The notes under the pieces: model-generated
Seen by the model: only the letters and a program-made list of their open reading frames with translations
Told to the model about the DNA's origin: nothing
Databases searched by the model: none
Made by a program: the position numbers and the translations under genes
Assembly (NCBI RefSeq): GCF_014645795.1
Contig: NZ_BMMK01000011.1
Location: 135,629-199,628 of the forward strand
Direction: 5' to 3'
Source of the DNA: Longimycelium tulufanense
GTDB lineage: Bacteria > Actinomycetota > Actinomycetes > Mycobacteriales > Pseudonocardiaceae
DNA length: 64,000 nucleotides
Shown here: piece after piece, positions 49,154 through 58,171 of the stretch
Layout of the letters: each line of letters opens with the position of its first letter
How positions within the stretch are numbered: position 1 is the stretch's first letter

Positions 49154-50716
49154 CTACGGCGGGCAGTTCATCCCGTTCACGGGCACCGTCCCGTCGAGCA
49201 GGAACCGCTGTACGGCCGTGGTGACGCAGGGGCTGGTCGGGAACGCACCGTGGCCGCTGCCCTGCCAGGACACCAGAACCGAGCCCGCCAGCTCACCGGC
49301 GGCGTGCGTGGCACCCGGCAGCGGTGTCACCGGGTCCACGGCGGTGCCCACGACCACCATCGGTGGCGCGTCGACGCTCCGTAGCGGCGGCAACGGCTTC
49401 GCCTGCGGCCACACCGAGCACGCCATCAACGTCTGCACGAGATAGCCGCCGAACGTCGGGTACTTCTGTTGCCATTCCCCGGCCAGCGCCGAGATCCGGT
49501 CGAACGACACCCGGGTCGGGGTGTCGTTGCACGAGTTCATCCAGATGCCGTCCAGTGTCGGCGCCCGCTCGCCATCGCCCATGACCAGCGGCTGCACCGC
49601 CGCCGCGATCCCGGAGCCGTCCCCGTTTCCGGCCTTGGCCAACGACTCGGCGAGCCCCGGCCACCGGGGGCGGTCAGCCAGTCCCGCCAGCAACGCCCGG
49701 ATCGCCGTGCCCGCCGTCACCGGCACGTCACCGGCGGAACTGGGCGCACCCCGCAATCGGTCCAGCAGGGAGTGCACGGCCCGTTTCGGATCCCCACCCA
49801 ATGGGCAACCCCGCGCCACGCAGTCCCGGGCGAACTCGTCGAGCGCCCGCTCGGCGGCCGCGGCCCGCGCCTCGGCCCGCCCGACCGCGTCGGTGGTCGG
49901 ATCCGGCACGCCGTCGAGCACGAAGCGCCCCACCCCGCTGGGGAAACGGTGCGCGTAGGTGGTGAGGACCCGGGAACCGGTGCCGGACGCGAGCGCGTTC
50001 ACCCGCGACACCCCGAGCGCCTCCCGCACCCGGTCCAGATCACCCGCGGCACGCCACGCGTCGAACGCGGACAGGTTGGTCTCCAGGTCCAGCAGGCACT
50101 GCTGGGTACCGCGGCGCAAGGCGTCCAGCAGGTCCTGCAGGCGCTCCGGGTCACGCGTCAGGGGGTCGAAGGAGGTGATGATGTGCCGCTGCTCGTCCGG
50201 CACGCACTCCGGTGCGTTCGAGCCGCCGGTACCCCGCCGGTCCACCCCGACCAGCGTGAACCGCCGGAGCATTTCCTCGGGCATGCGGCTGGCCAGGCGC
50301 GCGGCGTGCAGCGTCCCGGGTTCCCCGTCGGTGTCGTTCACGACGAGCAGGGGCACCCGCCCGTTGCCCACCTTCAGCAGGGACAGCCGCATGAAGCCGC
50401 GGCCGGGCCGCTCCGGCGGATCCAGCGGGACGGACAACCGTCCACAGCGGAACTGTGCGCCCCCGCCCCCGTCGTTCCCGAGTCGCTGTTTCGTGAGCTC
50501 GGTGCAGTCGGACCAGTCGATCAGGTCCGCGGTCGACTCCTCCAGCTCGGGGACGGGCCGGGCCGCGCTCCCGGTCGGCGGCGGGGCCTGCGCACCGGGG
50601 CCGTCGCCCCGCAGGCCCACCGGCACCTCACGGGACGGGCCGACGGTGCAGCTCACCAGGGCGACCAGCGCCACCGGCAGGAGCAGCGCGGCGGCCCGGA
50701 TGGCGGCTCGCGGCAC
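49154..50716 (-). CDS. TAP-like alpha/beta-hydrolase lipoprotein lacking the usual Ser
   Basis: A 520-residue protein with a lipobox (LVSC, Cys23) and the tripeptidyl-aminopeptidase fold: LVVNDTDGEPGT, GVDRRGTGGSNAPEC with the family cysteines, and a C-terminal TAVDPVTP (Asp) and GSGHGAF (His). At the nucleophile elbow it reads ASGTG where the family has GxSxG, so Gly245 replaces Ser. It may be inactive or work differently. Confidence 0.8.
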   Translation of the reverse strand: MPRAAIRAAALLLPVALVALVSCTVGPSREVPVGLRGDGPGAQAPPPTGSAARPVPELEESTADLIDWSDCTELTKQRLGNDGGGGAQFRCGRLSVPLDPPERPGRGFMRLSLLKVGNGRVPLLVVNDTDGEPGTLHAARLASRMPEEMLRRFTLVGVDRRGTGGSNAPECVPDEQRHIITSFDPLTRDPERLQDLLDALRRGTQQCLLDLETNLSAFDAWRAAGDLDRVREALGVSRVNALASGTGSRVLTTYAHRFPSGVGRFVLDGVPDPTTDAVGRAEARAAAAERALDEFARDCVARGCPLGGDPKRAVHSLLDRLRGAPSSAGDVPVTAGTAIRALLAGLADRPRWPGLAESLAKAGNGDGSGIAAAVQPLVMGDGERAPTLDGIWMNSCNDTPTRVSFDRISALAGEWQQKYPTFGGYLVQTLMACSVWPQAKPLPPLRSVDAPPMVVVGTAVDPVTPLPGATHAAGELAGSVLVSWQGSGHGAFPTSPCVTTAVQRFLLDGTVPVNGMNCPP

Positions 50717-50937
50717 GGCTGCTCCTCACTTCCTGGTCGAGGACGGTGCTGGGGAGCCTGACACGACGCCGGTGAGGCCCGGGTGAGGGGGTGGCGGTTT
50801 CGCGTAGCCCGCCACCGCGACCCCGGTCCCACCCATGGCACGCGCATGCGTACCAGCGCTGCGGGCGGGGATGCCGGCGTCCCTTGCGACCATCGGGAAT
50901 TCCGTCCAAAGCCGAGACGTCGTCGGCAGGCTGGTTC

Positions 50938-52041
50938 TCATGTCGACCGGGGCCGGACGTCGCCGTGCAGTACCGCGTCGAGGTCGTAGCTCGCCGGCTC
51001 CTCGAGCTGGTCGTAGCCGCAGGACGCCGGGTCCCGGTCCGGCCGCCACCGCACGAACTGCGTGGTGTGCCGGAACCGGGCGGGGTGGCCGCCCTCGGTA
51101 TGGTCATAGGCAACCTCCACCACGCGTTCCCGGCGCAGCGGCACCCATTCCTGCTCGGTGGTCCGCCACCGGCTCACCGCGCCCGGCAACCGGCGCCCGT
51201 CCCGGGCCTGCTCGCCCAGCCAGGGATGGTCCCGTTCGCCACCGTCCATGAGCGGCGACAGCTCGGTCGCCAGGCGCCGGCGGGTCGCGGCGGGGAAGGC
51301 ACCCACGACGCCGACGAAGTGCAGGACGCCACGCTCGTCGTGCAGACCGAGCAGCAACGAGCCGACCGCGGTGCCGGGTTCGGTGTTGATGTGCCAGCGC
51401 AGCCCACCGACCACGCAGTCGGCCGTCCGCTCGTGCTTGATCTTGAGCAGCGTGCGCTTGCCCGGGGTGTAGGTGCTGCCGACCGGCTTGGCGATCAGCC
51501 CGTCCAGCCCCGCGCCCTCGAACAGGTGGAACCACTTCCGTGCCACGGAGACGTCGGAGGTGGCCGGCGTGACGTGCACGCGGTCGGCACCCTCCGGCAC
51601 GACCTCGAGCAGGGCGTCCCGGCGCGCCGTGAACGGCTGCTCCAGCAACCCCTCGTCGTCCCGGGCGAGCAGGTCGAAGCCGACGAAGCGGGCCGGTGTC
51701 TCGGCGGCGAGCTTGCGCACCCGGCTCGCGGCCGGGTGCACGCGCTCGGTCAGCGCGTCCCAGTCCAGCCGGGCGCCGCGGTCGACGACCAGCTCGCCGT
51801 CCAGCACGGCGGGCACCATCCCGGCCGCCCGCACCGCCTCGACCACCTCCGGGAAGTAGCGGGCGAGGTCCCGGCCGTTGCGGGACTGCAGCAGCACCTC
51901 GTCGCCGTCGGCGAAGACCAGGCAGCGGAAGCCGTCCCACTTCGGCTCGAACACCAGGTCGGCACGCTCCGGCACTCCGCTCACCGAGGTGGCGAGGATC
52001 GGTTTCACCGGAGGAGAGATCGGAAGCGCCACGACGGCCAT
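50938..52041 (-). CDS. ATP-dependent DNA ligase (LigC/LigD ligase type)
   Basis: A 367-residue ligase. FEPKWDGFRC holds the catalytic Lys34, followed by VLDGELVVDR, FVGFDLLARDDEGL, GLIAKPVGSTYTPGKR and LLKIKHERTADCVVGG (motif V). It seals strand breaks and could pair with the polymerase protein at 46.8 kb. No nuclease domain is attached. ATG 52041. Confidence 0.9.
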   Translation of the reverse strand: MAVVALPISPPVKPILATSVSGVPERADLVFEPKWDGFRCLVFADGDEVLLQSRNGRDLARYFPEVVEAVRAAGMVPAVLDGELVVDRGARLDWDALTERVHPAASRVRKLAAETPARFVGFDLLARDDEGLLEQPFTARRDALLEVVPEGADRVHVTPATSDVSVARKWFHLFEGAGLDGLIAKPVGSTYTPGKRTLLKIKHERTADCVVGGLRWHINTEPGTAVGSLLLGLHDERGVLHFVGVVGAFPAATRRRLATELSPLMDGGERDHPWLGEQARDGRRLPGAVSRWRTTEQEWVPLRRERVVEVAYDHTEGGHPARFRHTTQFVRWRPDRDPASCGYDQLEEPASYDLDAVLHGDVRPRST

Positions 52042-52192
52042 CCTGCCGTGCCGGCACCGCCCGTGCCCGGCGAATTCGCGATCTCTCCGATCGGTGGGCG
52101 CCGAGGTCGAGCCGCACCGCGACCGGCATGGGCATCGGCACCGGTCGGTACCCGCTCACCCGCGGCCCAGCCTCCGGTGCCACAGGTGCGGT

Positions 52193-52372
52193 TCAGGAAC
52201 GCCGGCGCCGGCTGAAGATCTCGCCGAGGTCCAGCTCCTCGTCCAGCACCCGCCCGATCACCAGGCCGATCAGGCCAACAACCAGGGCGATCAGGAAGGC
52301 GACGACACCGCCGATCGCGCCCGCCGCGCCGAGTATGAGACCAGCCAGCAGTCCGGTATGGGTCGCTTTCAT
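52193..52372 (-). CDS. Small two-helix membrane protein
   Basis: A 59-residue protein with a Gly/Ala-rich hydrophobic stretch (about residues 8-42) and a basic end (EIFSRRRRS). ATG 52372 sits behind a strong AGGAGG. It lies next to the Asp23-like gene, a common pairing in actinobacteria. Confidence 0.65.
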   Translation of the reverse strand: MKATHTGLLAGLILGAAGAIGGVVAFLIALVVGLIGLVIGRVLDEELDLGEIFSRRRRS

Positions 52373-52436
52373 GGATCCACCTCCTGTCGGTGCGCCGACG
52401 GCGTGCGGGTGGGTGACCGCTGGCTCGTGACCCGGC

Positions 52437-52754
52437 CTACGAGAGGGTCCCGTCGGTCTCGTCCACGGGAGCCGCGACCCCGGAGATGGTGACGTCGACG
52501 GGTACCCGACCGGCGAGCGCACGCACCCGCTCCCGCAGCTCGTCGACCACCTGGGGCAGCGGATGCCCCCACCGCACGACCACGGCGATCCGCACCCGGT
52601 GACCCGGCTCGTCGGCGCGGACGCCCAGGACCCGGCCGCCGGGCAGTTCCGAGACGACGGTACCGTCCGGCCCGCCGTCCAACCGGGCGACGGCCGGGTG
52701 CTCGCGCACCGCCCGGGCGACGAGTTCGACCAGGTGCTCCCCGGGAGCGCTCAT
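52437..52754 (-). CDS. Asp23/Gls24-like envelope-stress protein
   Basis: A 105-residue protein with the Asp23 pattern (LVELVARAVREHPAVARLD, RVRIAVVVRWGHPLPQVVDE, RVPVDVTISGV). ATG 52754. It precedes the small membrane protein. In firmicutes Asp23 is membrane-linked; the role here is inferred. Confidence 0.65.
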   Translation of the reverse strand: MSAPGEHLVELVARAVREHPAVARLDGGPDGTVVSELPGGRVLGVRADEPGHRVRIAVVVRWGHPLPQVVDELRERVRALAGRVPVDVTISGVAAPVDETDGTLS

Positions 52755-52967
52755 GGCCTCCCGCCTCCTCACCGCACGCGGGCCGCGGGCTCCCTCCCGA
52801 TCCGCCAGCCGCCTGCCGGACCCCGAGCCGCCACCCTGGACCGATCTCCGCCGCGCCCGACCACCGGCCGTTCGACCGGCACCGGACACAGAATCGGATG
52901 CCCGGTGGCCCGGAACCGTCCCGGATCATCACGCCGGCTTCATTCGTAGTGGTGAAGCGGCGGCGCG

Positions 52968-53726
52968 TCAGCCCGTCGTCCGGAGGTATCGCAGCAGCAG
53001 GGTGTCCGCGGCGTACAGCACCGAGGCCAGCCGCAGGCCCAGCGGCGTGGCCGGAGCCGGACCCCGCGCGATCCGACCGGCGTCCCCACTGGTCAGCAGC
53101 GGGGACAGGGTCAGGCACAGCTCGTCCACCGCGTCCGCGGCGATCAACGTGCCGAACCACGCCGGCCCGCCCTCGCACAGCACGCGCCGCAGTCCGCGTT
53201 CGGCGAGCGCGGCCAGTGCCGCCGCCGGCTCCACGTCGTCGGTCCCGGCGACCACCACGTCCACCCCCAGCTCGGCCAGCTCCTGCCGGCGCTCGGCCGG
53301 GGCAGCCGCGCAGGTCAGCACGACGGGCTTCACCACCGCGTCGGTGACCAGCGGCGAGTCCGAGCTCAGCGCGCAGGTGCGGGTGACCACCGCGATCGGT
53401 GGCACCTCCGACAGGCCCAGCCGCCGGCGTCGCTCGGCCCGCACCTCGGTGTGCTTGACCCCGCGGTAGCCCTCTGCCAGGGCGGTACCCAAGCCGACGA
53501 GCACGACGTCGCAGAGGTCCCGTAGGAGGGCGAACACCCGCTTGTCCGGCTTGGTGGACAGGCCCGCCGAGAGCCCGTCGACGGACACCGCGCCGTCCAG
53601 GCTGGAGACGAAGTTCACCCGCACCCACGGCCGCTCCAGCGGCTCCGGGTAGGCGTAGACGCGCTCCAGGGCGGCGTCGTCCAGTGCGGGCTGTGAGATC
53701 AGTTCGATGGGCCACAGGCTGTGCAC
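52968..53726 (-). CDS. RibD C-terminal-domain (pyrimidine) reductase
   Basis: A 252-residue reductase-like protein. RPWVRVNFVSSLDGAVSVDG, DVVLVGLGTALAEGYRG and LAERGLRRVLCEGGPAWFGT (NADP-binding region) match RibD/dihydrofolate reductase-like enzymes. No deaminase half is present. It may reduce a pyrimidine intermediate. It is divergent from zapE. Confidence 0.85.
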   Translation of the reverse strand: MHSLWPIELISQPALDDAALERVYAYPEPLERPWVRVNFVSSLDGAVSVDGLSAGLSTKPDKRVFALLRDLCDVVLVGLGTALAEGYRGVKHTEVRAERRRRLGLSEVPPIAVVTRTCALSSDSPLVTDAVVKPVVLTCAAAPAERRQELAELGVDVVVAGTDDVEPAAALAALAERGLRRVLCEGGPAWFGTLIAADAVDELCLTLSPLLTSGDAGRIARGPAPATPLGLRLASVLYAADTLLLRYLRTTG

Positions 53727-53749
53727 CGGCCCAGGTTAGGCTCACCGCC

Positions 53750-54775
53750 ATGAGCATCCCGCGGCTGACCGACCGCGCGCCGGTGGTTGGCGCGGACGAG
53801 CTGGTCGCGGCGATGACACCGCCACCACGGTTCGGCGCCGTCCGGTTCGACACCTACCTGCCGAACCCGGATGAGCCCAGCCAGGCCGCGGCACTGGCCG
53901 CCTGCCGCGGCTTTGCCGAGGGCGTCGCCGCCGGCCCGCCGCGCCGCTCGTGGCTGCGGTCGCTGTTCGGGGGCACCGACCCGGCGCCCGCCCAGCCGGG
54001 CCTGTACCTGGACGGTGGTTTCGGGGTGGGCAAGACCCACCTGCTGGCCTCCCTCTGGCATGCGGTGCCGGGACCGAAGTCCTACGGCACGTTCGTCGAA
54101 CTGACCCACCTCGTCGGTGCGCTCGGCTTCGCCGAGGCGGTACATCGGCTCTCCACCCACCGGCTGCTGGCGATCGACGAGTTCGAGCTGGACGACCCCG
54201 GCGACACCATGCTGGTCACCCGGTTGCTCAGCGAGCTGACCGGCGCGGGCGTGTTCGTCGCCGCGACCTCGAACACGCTGCCCGACAAGCTGGGCGAGGG
54301 GCGGTTCGCGGCCGACGACTTCCTGCGCGAGATCCACGCCATGTCGTCCCGCTTCGGCGTGGTGCGCGTCGACGGGCCGGACTACCGGCACCGGGGCCTG
54401 CCGGACGCGCCCGAGCCGGTCTCCGACGACGAGCTGACGCGCCGTGCCGCCGGGATCGGGGGCGCCACCCTCGACGATTTCGACGACCTGTGCGCGCACC
54501 TGGGACGGCTGCACCCGTCCCGCTACGGGCGCCTGGTCCAGGGGGTCACCGCCGTGCACCTTCGTGGCGTGCACGCCGCACCCGACCAGGACGTGGCCCT
54601 GCGGCTGGTCGTCCTCGCCGACCGCCTCTACGACGCCGCGATCCCGGTCGCGGTCTCCGGCGCGTCCCTCTCCGCGCTGTTCACCGAGGAGATGCTTCGG
54701 GGCGGCTACCGGAAGAAGTACCTGCGCGCGGTCTCACGCCTGGTCGCGCTGTCCCGCGACGCCGTCCGGGCCTGA
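53750..54775 (+). CDS. zapE: Cell division protein ZapE (AFG1-like ATPase)
   Basis: A 341-residue AAA ATPase. Walker A is GGFGVGKTH (about residues 89-97), Walker B is LLAIDEFEL, and TSNTLPDKL and LYDAAIPVAVSG are present. ATG 53750 is used; an upstream in-frame GTG is not supported. ZapE acts at the Z-ring and, in other settings, in protein quality control. Confidence 0.9.
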   Translation: MSIPRLTDRAPVVGADELVAAMTPPPRFGAVRFDTYLPNPDEPSQAAALAACRGFAEGVAAGPPRRSWLRSLFGGTDPAPAQPGLYLDGGFGVGKTHLLASLWHAVPGPKSYGTFVELTHLVGALGFAEAVHRLSTHRLLAIDEFELDDPGDTMLVTRLLSELTGAGVFVAATSNTLPDKLGEGRFAADDFLREIHAMSSRFGVVRVDGPDYRHRGLPDAPEPVSDDELTRRAAGIGGATLDDFDDLCAHLGRLHPSRYGRLVQGVTAVHLRGVHAAPDQDVALRLVVLADRLYDAAIPVAVSGASLSALFTEEMLRGGYRKKYLRAVSRLVALSRDAVRA

Positions 54776-55029
54776 CCACCGGCCCGCGCCCGCCAGCGAC
54801 CACGCCAGAGCCGAGAAGCCAACGAGGACCGTCGAGCGGTTCGGACCATCCGGGCGAACGGGGCCGGGCGACGATGCCGAACCTCGGAGCGCCTCGGTTC
54901 CGCTGTCCGTACCAGGAGGTCACCCGTTAGGCGCTCCTCCGGTGGCGTTCATCAGGCGTCCGGAGTCGACTGGGATTCATCCCGCCCTGTGTCCGGCGGG
55001 CGTGGCGGCCTGACAACGGAGGTTTGGCG

Positions 55030-55383
55030 ATGACCCAGATGGCCGAGATGTCCCAGCAGATGCGGCAGTGCATCGACATGTGCAACCAGTGCCACACCAT
55101 GTGCGAGCAGGCGATGAACCACTGTCTCCAGCAGGGTGGGCAGATGGCCCAGCGGCCGGTGATCATGATGCTGGTGGACTGTGCCGAGACGTGTCGAATG
55201 AACGCCGACATGATGATGCGCCAGTCCGACATGGCGAACCAGATGAGCCGGATGTGCGCCGAGGTATGTCGCTCGTGTGCCGACATGTGCGGCAAGATGG
55301 ACGACCAGATGATGCGCGAGTGCGCCGACATGTGCCGCAAGTGCGCCGACATGTGCCAGCAGATGGCCGCAATGGCGCGGTAG
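55030..55383 (+). CDS. Four-helix copper-binding protein (Csp/DUF326-like)
   Basis: A 117-residue Met/Cys-rich protein. Repeats such as CIDMCNQCHTMCEQ, CAEVCRSCADMCG and CADMCRKCADMCQQ line one face of a four-helix bundle, as in copper storage proteins. ATG 55030 has GGAGG. No signal peptide, so it would hold copper in the cytosol. A strong terminator follows. Confidence 0.85.
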   Translation: MTQMAEMSQQMRQCIDMCNQCHTMCEQAMNHCLQQGGQMAQRPVIMMLVDCAETCRMNADMMMRQSDMANQMSRMCAEVCRSCADMCGKMDDQMMRECADMCRKCADMCQQMAAMAR

Positions 55384-55409
55384 GAACCGTACGTGGGCAG
55401 GACATCGGT

Positions 55410-55439
55410 GAGGCCGGGGCGAACCTGCGCCCCGGCCTC
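55410..55439. terminator. Terminator between the copper protein and rocD
   Basis: Perfect 12-base GC arms (55410-55421, 55428-55439) with a 6-base loop lie between convergent genes and can serve both. Confidence 0.85.
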
Positions 55440-55453
55440 GCTCCGTGCCCGCG

Positions 55454-56692
55454 TCAGCGGGCGAGGACGCCGGCGATGGCGTCGATGCCGGCGTCCAGCT
55501 CCTCGCGGCTGATCACCAGCGGCGGCGCGACCCGCAGCGTGGTGTCGTGCGTCTCCTTGCACAGCACGCCGCGCTCGGCCAGCGCCTCGGACGCCTGCCG
55601 CCCGGTGGGCCCACCGGCCGCGATCTCGACACCGGCCCACAGGCCGCGGCCGCGCACCTCGGCGACGCCCTGACCGACCAGGTCGCGCAGCCGGGTGTGC
55701 AGATGGGCGCCCAGCTCCCGGGAGCGCTCCTGGAACTCACCGGTCGCCAGCAGTCGCACCACCGCCCGGCCCACGGCGCAGGCCAGTGGGTTGCCACCGA
55801 AGGTCGAGCCGTGCTCGCCCGGGCGCAGCACGCCGAGCACGTCGGCGCGGCCGACAACGGCCGAGACCGGCATGATGCCGCCGCCCAGCGCCTTGCCCAG
55901 CGTGTAGAGGTCGGCGCGCACGCCCTCGTGGTCCAGCGCGAGCAGGTCACCGGTCCGGGCGAGCCCGGACTGGATCTCGTCGGCGATCATCAGCACGTTG
56001 TTCTCGTCGCAGATCCGGCGCACGGTGCGCAGGTAGCCCAACGGCGGCACGACGACGCCCGACTCCCCCTGGATCGGCTCGATCAGCACGGTCGCGGTGC
56101 GCTCGGTGATCGCGGCGGCCAGCGCCTGGGCGTCCCCGTACCTGACCACCCGGAAGCCCGGGGTGAAGGGACCGAAGTCGGCGCGGGCGGTGTCGTCGGT
56201 GGAGAAGGACACGATCGTGGTGGTGCGACCGTGGAAGTTCGAGCCGGCCACCACGATCTCCGCGGTGTCCTCCGGGACACCCTTGATCCGGTAGGCCCAC
56301 TTGCGGGCCACCTTGATCGCCGACTCCACGGCCTCGGCGCCGGAGTTCATCGGCAGCACCATCTCGGTGCCGGTCAGCTCGGCCAGCTCCCGGCAGAACA
56401 GGCCCAGCTGGTCGTGGTGGAACGCCCGGCTGGTCAGCGTCACCCGGCCCAGCTGCTCCGTGGCCGCGGCCACCAGGGCCGGGTGCCGGTGGCCGAAGTT
56501 CAGCGCCGAGTACCCGGACAGGAAGTCCAGGTAGCGGCGCCCGGCGACGTCGGTCACCCAGGCGCCCTCGGCATCGGCGATCACGATCGGCAGCGGGTGG
56601 TAGTTGTGCGTGCTCCACTGCTCGTCGAGCGCGATGTAGTCGGCCGCCGTCAGGGGCGCGCCGGTGGCGGGACGGTCGTCGGTCACGGTCAT
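55454..56692 (-). CDS. rocD: Ornithine aminotransferase
   Basis: A 412-residue class III aminotransferase. NYHPLPIVIADAEG start, MNSGAEAVESAIKVARKW, the NFHGRT strand, LIADEIQSGLARTG and TLGKALGGGIMPVSA with the PLP lysine are intact, together with HGSTFGGNPLACAVGRA. It converts ornithine and 2-oxoglutarate to glutamate semialdehyde. No amidinohydrolase neighbour is present in the window. Confidence 0.9.
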   Translation of the reverse strand: MTVTDDRPATGAPLTAADYIALDEQWSTHNYHPLPIVIADAEGAWVTDVAGRRYLDFLSGYSALNFGHRHPALVAAATEQLGRVTLTSRAFHHDQLGLFCRELAELTGTEMVLPMNSGAEAVESAIKVARKWAYRIKGVPEDTAEIVVAGSNFHGRTTTIVSFSTDDTARADFGPFTPGFRVVRYGDAQALAAAITERTATVLIEPIQGESGVVVPPLGYLRTVRRICDENNVLMIADEIQSGLARTGDLLALDHEGVRADLYTLGKALGGGIMPVSAVVGRADVLGVLRPGEHGSTFGGNPLACAVGRAVVRLLATGEFQERSRELGAHLHTRLRDLVGQGVAEVRGRGLWAGVEIAAGGPTGRQASEALAERGVLCKETHDTTLRVAPPLVISREELDAGIDAIAGVLAR

Positions 56693-56738
56693 GTCGCAAG
56701 GCTAAGGGGCTCGTGCCAGCGGTTTCATCCGCCAGGCG

Positions 56739-56795
56739 TTGCGTGTACGCGCTGATCGTTGCGTGATTACCCGATGCGGTGGCGATCCTTTGCGT
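56739..56795. promoter_or_regulatory. Three TTGCGT repeats upstream of rocD
   Basis: TTGCGT occurs at 56739, 56759 and 56790, spaced 20 and 31 bases, within the gene-free region 56693-57040. Seen from rocD they read ACGCAA. Repeats spaced like this match AsnC/Lrp-type regulation, but no such gene is adjacent. The rest of this gap holds nothing I recognise. Confidence 0.5.
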
Positions 56796-57040
56796 ACACC
56801 GGTTCCGGTGCTCACCGCGCGTCACCTGCCGGCCGGTCCGGCGCACCCCGTTCCGGCGTTGCGGGGACGCCGGACACTCTTTTTCGCCATGATCGACCAC
56901 GTTGAGGACAACTACCGGATTGGCGTAGACATGTCGGACGTTGGATTGTTCGGCTCCGGGCTTCGCCGCGCGTCCTGTCGCCGCGTTGCGATGCTCGCTT
57001 CGCCCGTCGCCTCGCGGCGCGGCGCGGCCCTGGGGGACGG

Positions 57041-58102
57041 ATGAGGCGGGAGCACACCGACTTACGGGCCTACCTCGGCGGCTACACCACCGGCGACGCC
57101 GGCGGCCCCGGCCTGGCGGTCCTGGCCCTGAACCACCGCACCGGCGAGCCACGGCAGGAGCGGGTCGTGGACCTGGGCACCAACCCCTCCTTCCTGGCGC
57201 CGGCCCCGTCCGGCCGGACCCTCTACGCGGTGAACGAGGTCGACGACGGCCTGGTGACGGCGCTCGGGCTCGGCCCCGACGGGCTCCGCCCGCTGGGGGT
57301 GCAGCCGACCCTGGGCGCCCTACCGTGCCATCTCAGCGTCGACCCGAGCGGGGGCTTCCTGCTCACCGCCAACTACGGTTCGGGAAGCATTGTCGTGCAC
57401 CCGATAGCCCCGGACGGGGGACTGGGGGAGGCCACGGACCTGGTCCAGCACACCGGGTCCGGGCTGGACCCGCAGCGCCAGGAGGGGCCACACGCCCACC
57501 AGGTACTCGGCGATCCCAGCGGCCGCTGGGTCCTCGCGGTCGACCTCGGCAGCGACAGCGTGCTGGTCCACCGGCTGGATCCACGGCGGGGCCGGCTGCA
57601 CACGCACGCGGGCGCCCGGCTGCGGCCCGGTTCCGGTCCCCGACACCTCGCCTTCCATCCCACCGGGCGATTCGCCTACCTGGTCGGCGAGCTCGACTCG
57701 ACGCTCATTGTCTGCCGTTGGGATCCCGAGAACGGGAAGCTGAGGCCGGAACGAACGCTGCCCACCGTCGCGGAGACCATCGGGAGCCGGAACTACCCGG
57801 CCGCGGTCGTGGTCTCGGGCGACGGCAGGTTCTGCTACGTCTCCAACCGCGGCCACGACAGCATCGCAACCTTCGCCCTGAGCGACGGGGGAGCCTCGGC
57901 ACGGTTGCTGGGCACGATGCCCAGCGGCGGGAGCTGGCCACGCGACCTCGCCCTGGACCCCTCGGGCCGGCATCTCTACGCGTGCAACGAGCGCGGTCAC
58001 TCGGTGGTCTGCTTCAAGGTCACCGCACGCACGGGTCAGCTGCACGCCACGGGCGCGCAGCTGGCGACCCGGGCGCCCTCCTGCCTGGTGATTCCGGACT
58101 GA
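57041..58102 (+). CDS. Lactonase-family beta-propeller protein
   Basis: A 353-residue seven-blade propeller of the YbhE/6-phosphogluconolactonase-like family. Repeats such as PSGRTLYAVNEVDDG, PSGGFLLTANYGSGSIVV, RFCYVSNRGHDSIATF and GRHLYACNERGHSVVCFKV mark blades. It would hydrolyse a lactone. The exact substrate is not evident. ATG 57041. Confidence 0.85.
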   Translation: MRREHTDLRAYLGGYTTGDAGGPGLAVLALNHRTGEPRQERVVDLGTNPSFLAPAPSGRTLYAVNEVDDGLVTALGLGPDGLRPLGVQPTLGALPCHLSVDPSGGFLLTANYGSGSIVVHPIAPDGGLGEATDLVQHTGSGLDPQRQEGPHAHQVLGDPSGRWVLAVDLGSDSVLVHRLDPRRGRLHTHAGARLRPGSGPRHLAFHPTGRFAYLVGELDSTLIVCRWDPENGKLRPERTLPTVAETIGSRNYPAAVVVSGDGRFCYVSNRGHDSIATFALSDGGASARLLGTMPSGGSWPRDLALDPSGRHLYACNERGHSVVCFKVTARTGQLHATGAQLATRAPSCLVIPD

Positions 58103-58171
58103 GAACGTTCCGCTTTGCCGCCGTGACCGGTGGCGGCGAGGATGAGGACCATCCCCTGCCCGGAGGTCGTC

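Noticed and set aside
49469..50761. A 430-residue rightward frame opposite the hydrolase
   Set aside because: High-GC codon shadow; no motif, and the leftward frame has clear family motifs.
55445..56755. A 436-residue rightward frame over rocD
   Set aside because: Reverse shadow of the aminotransferase, with no supporting start or motif.
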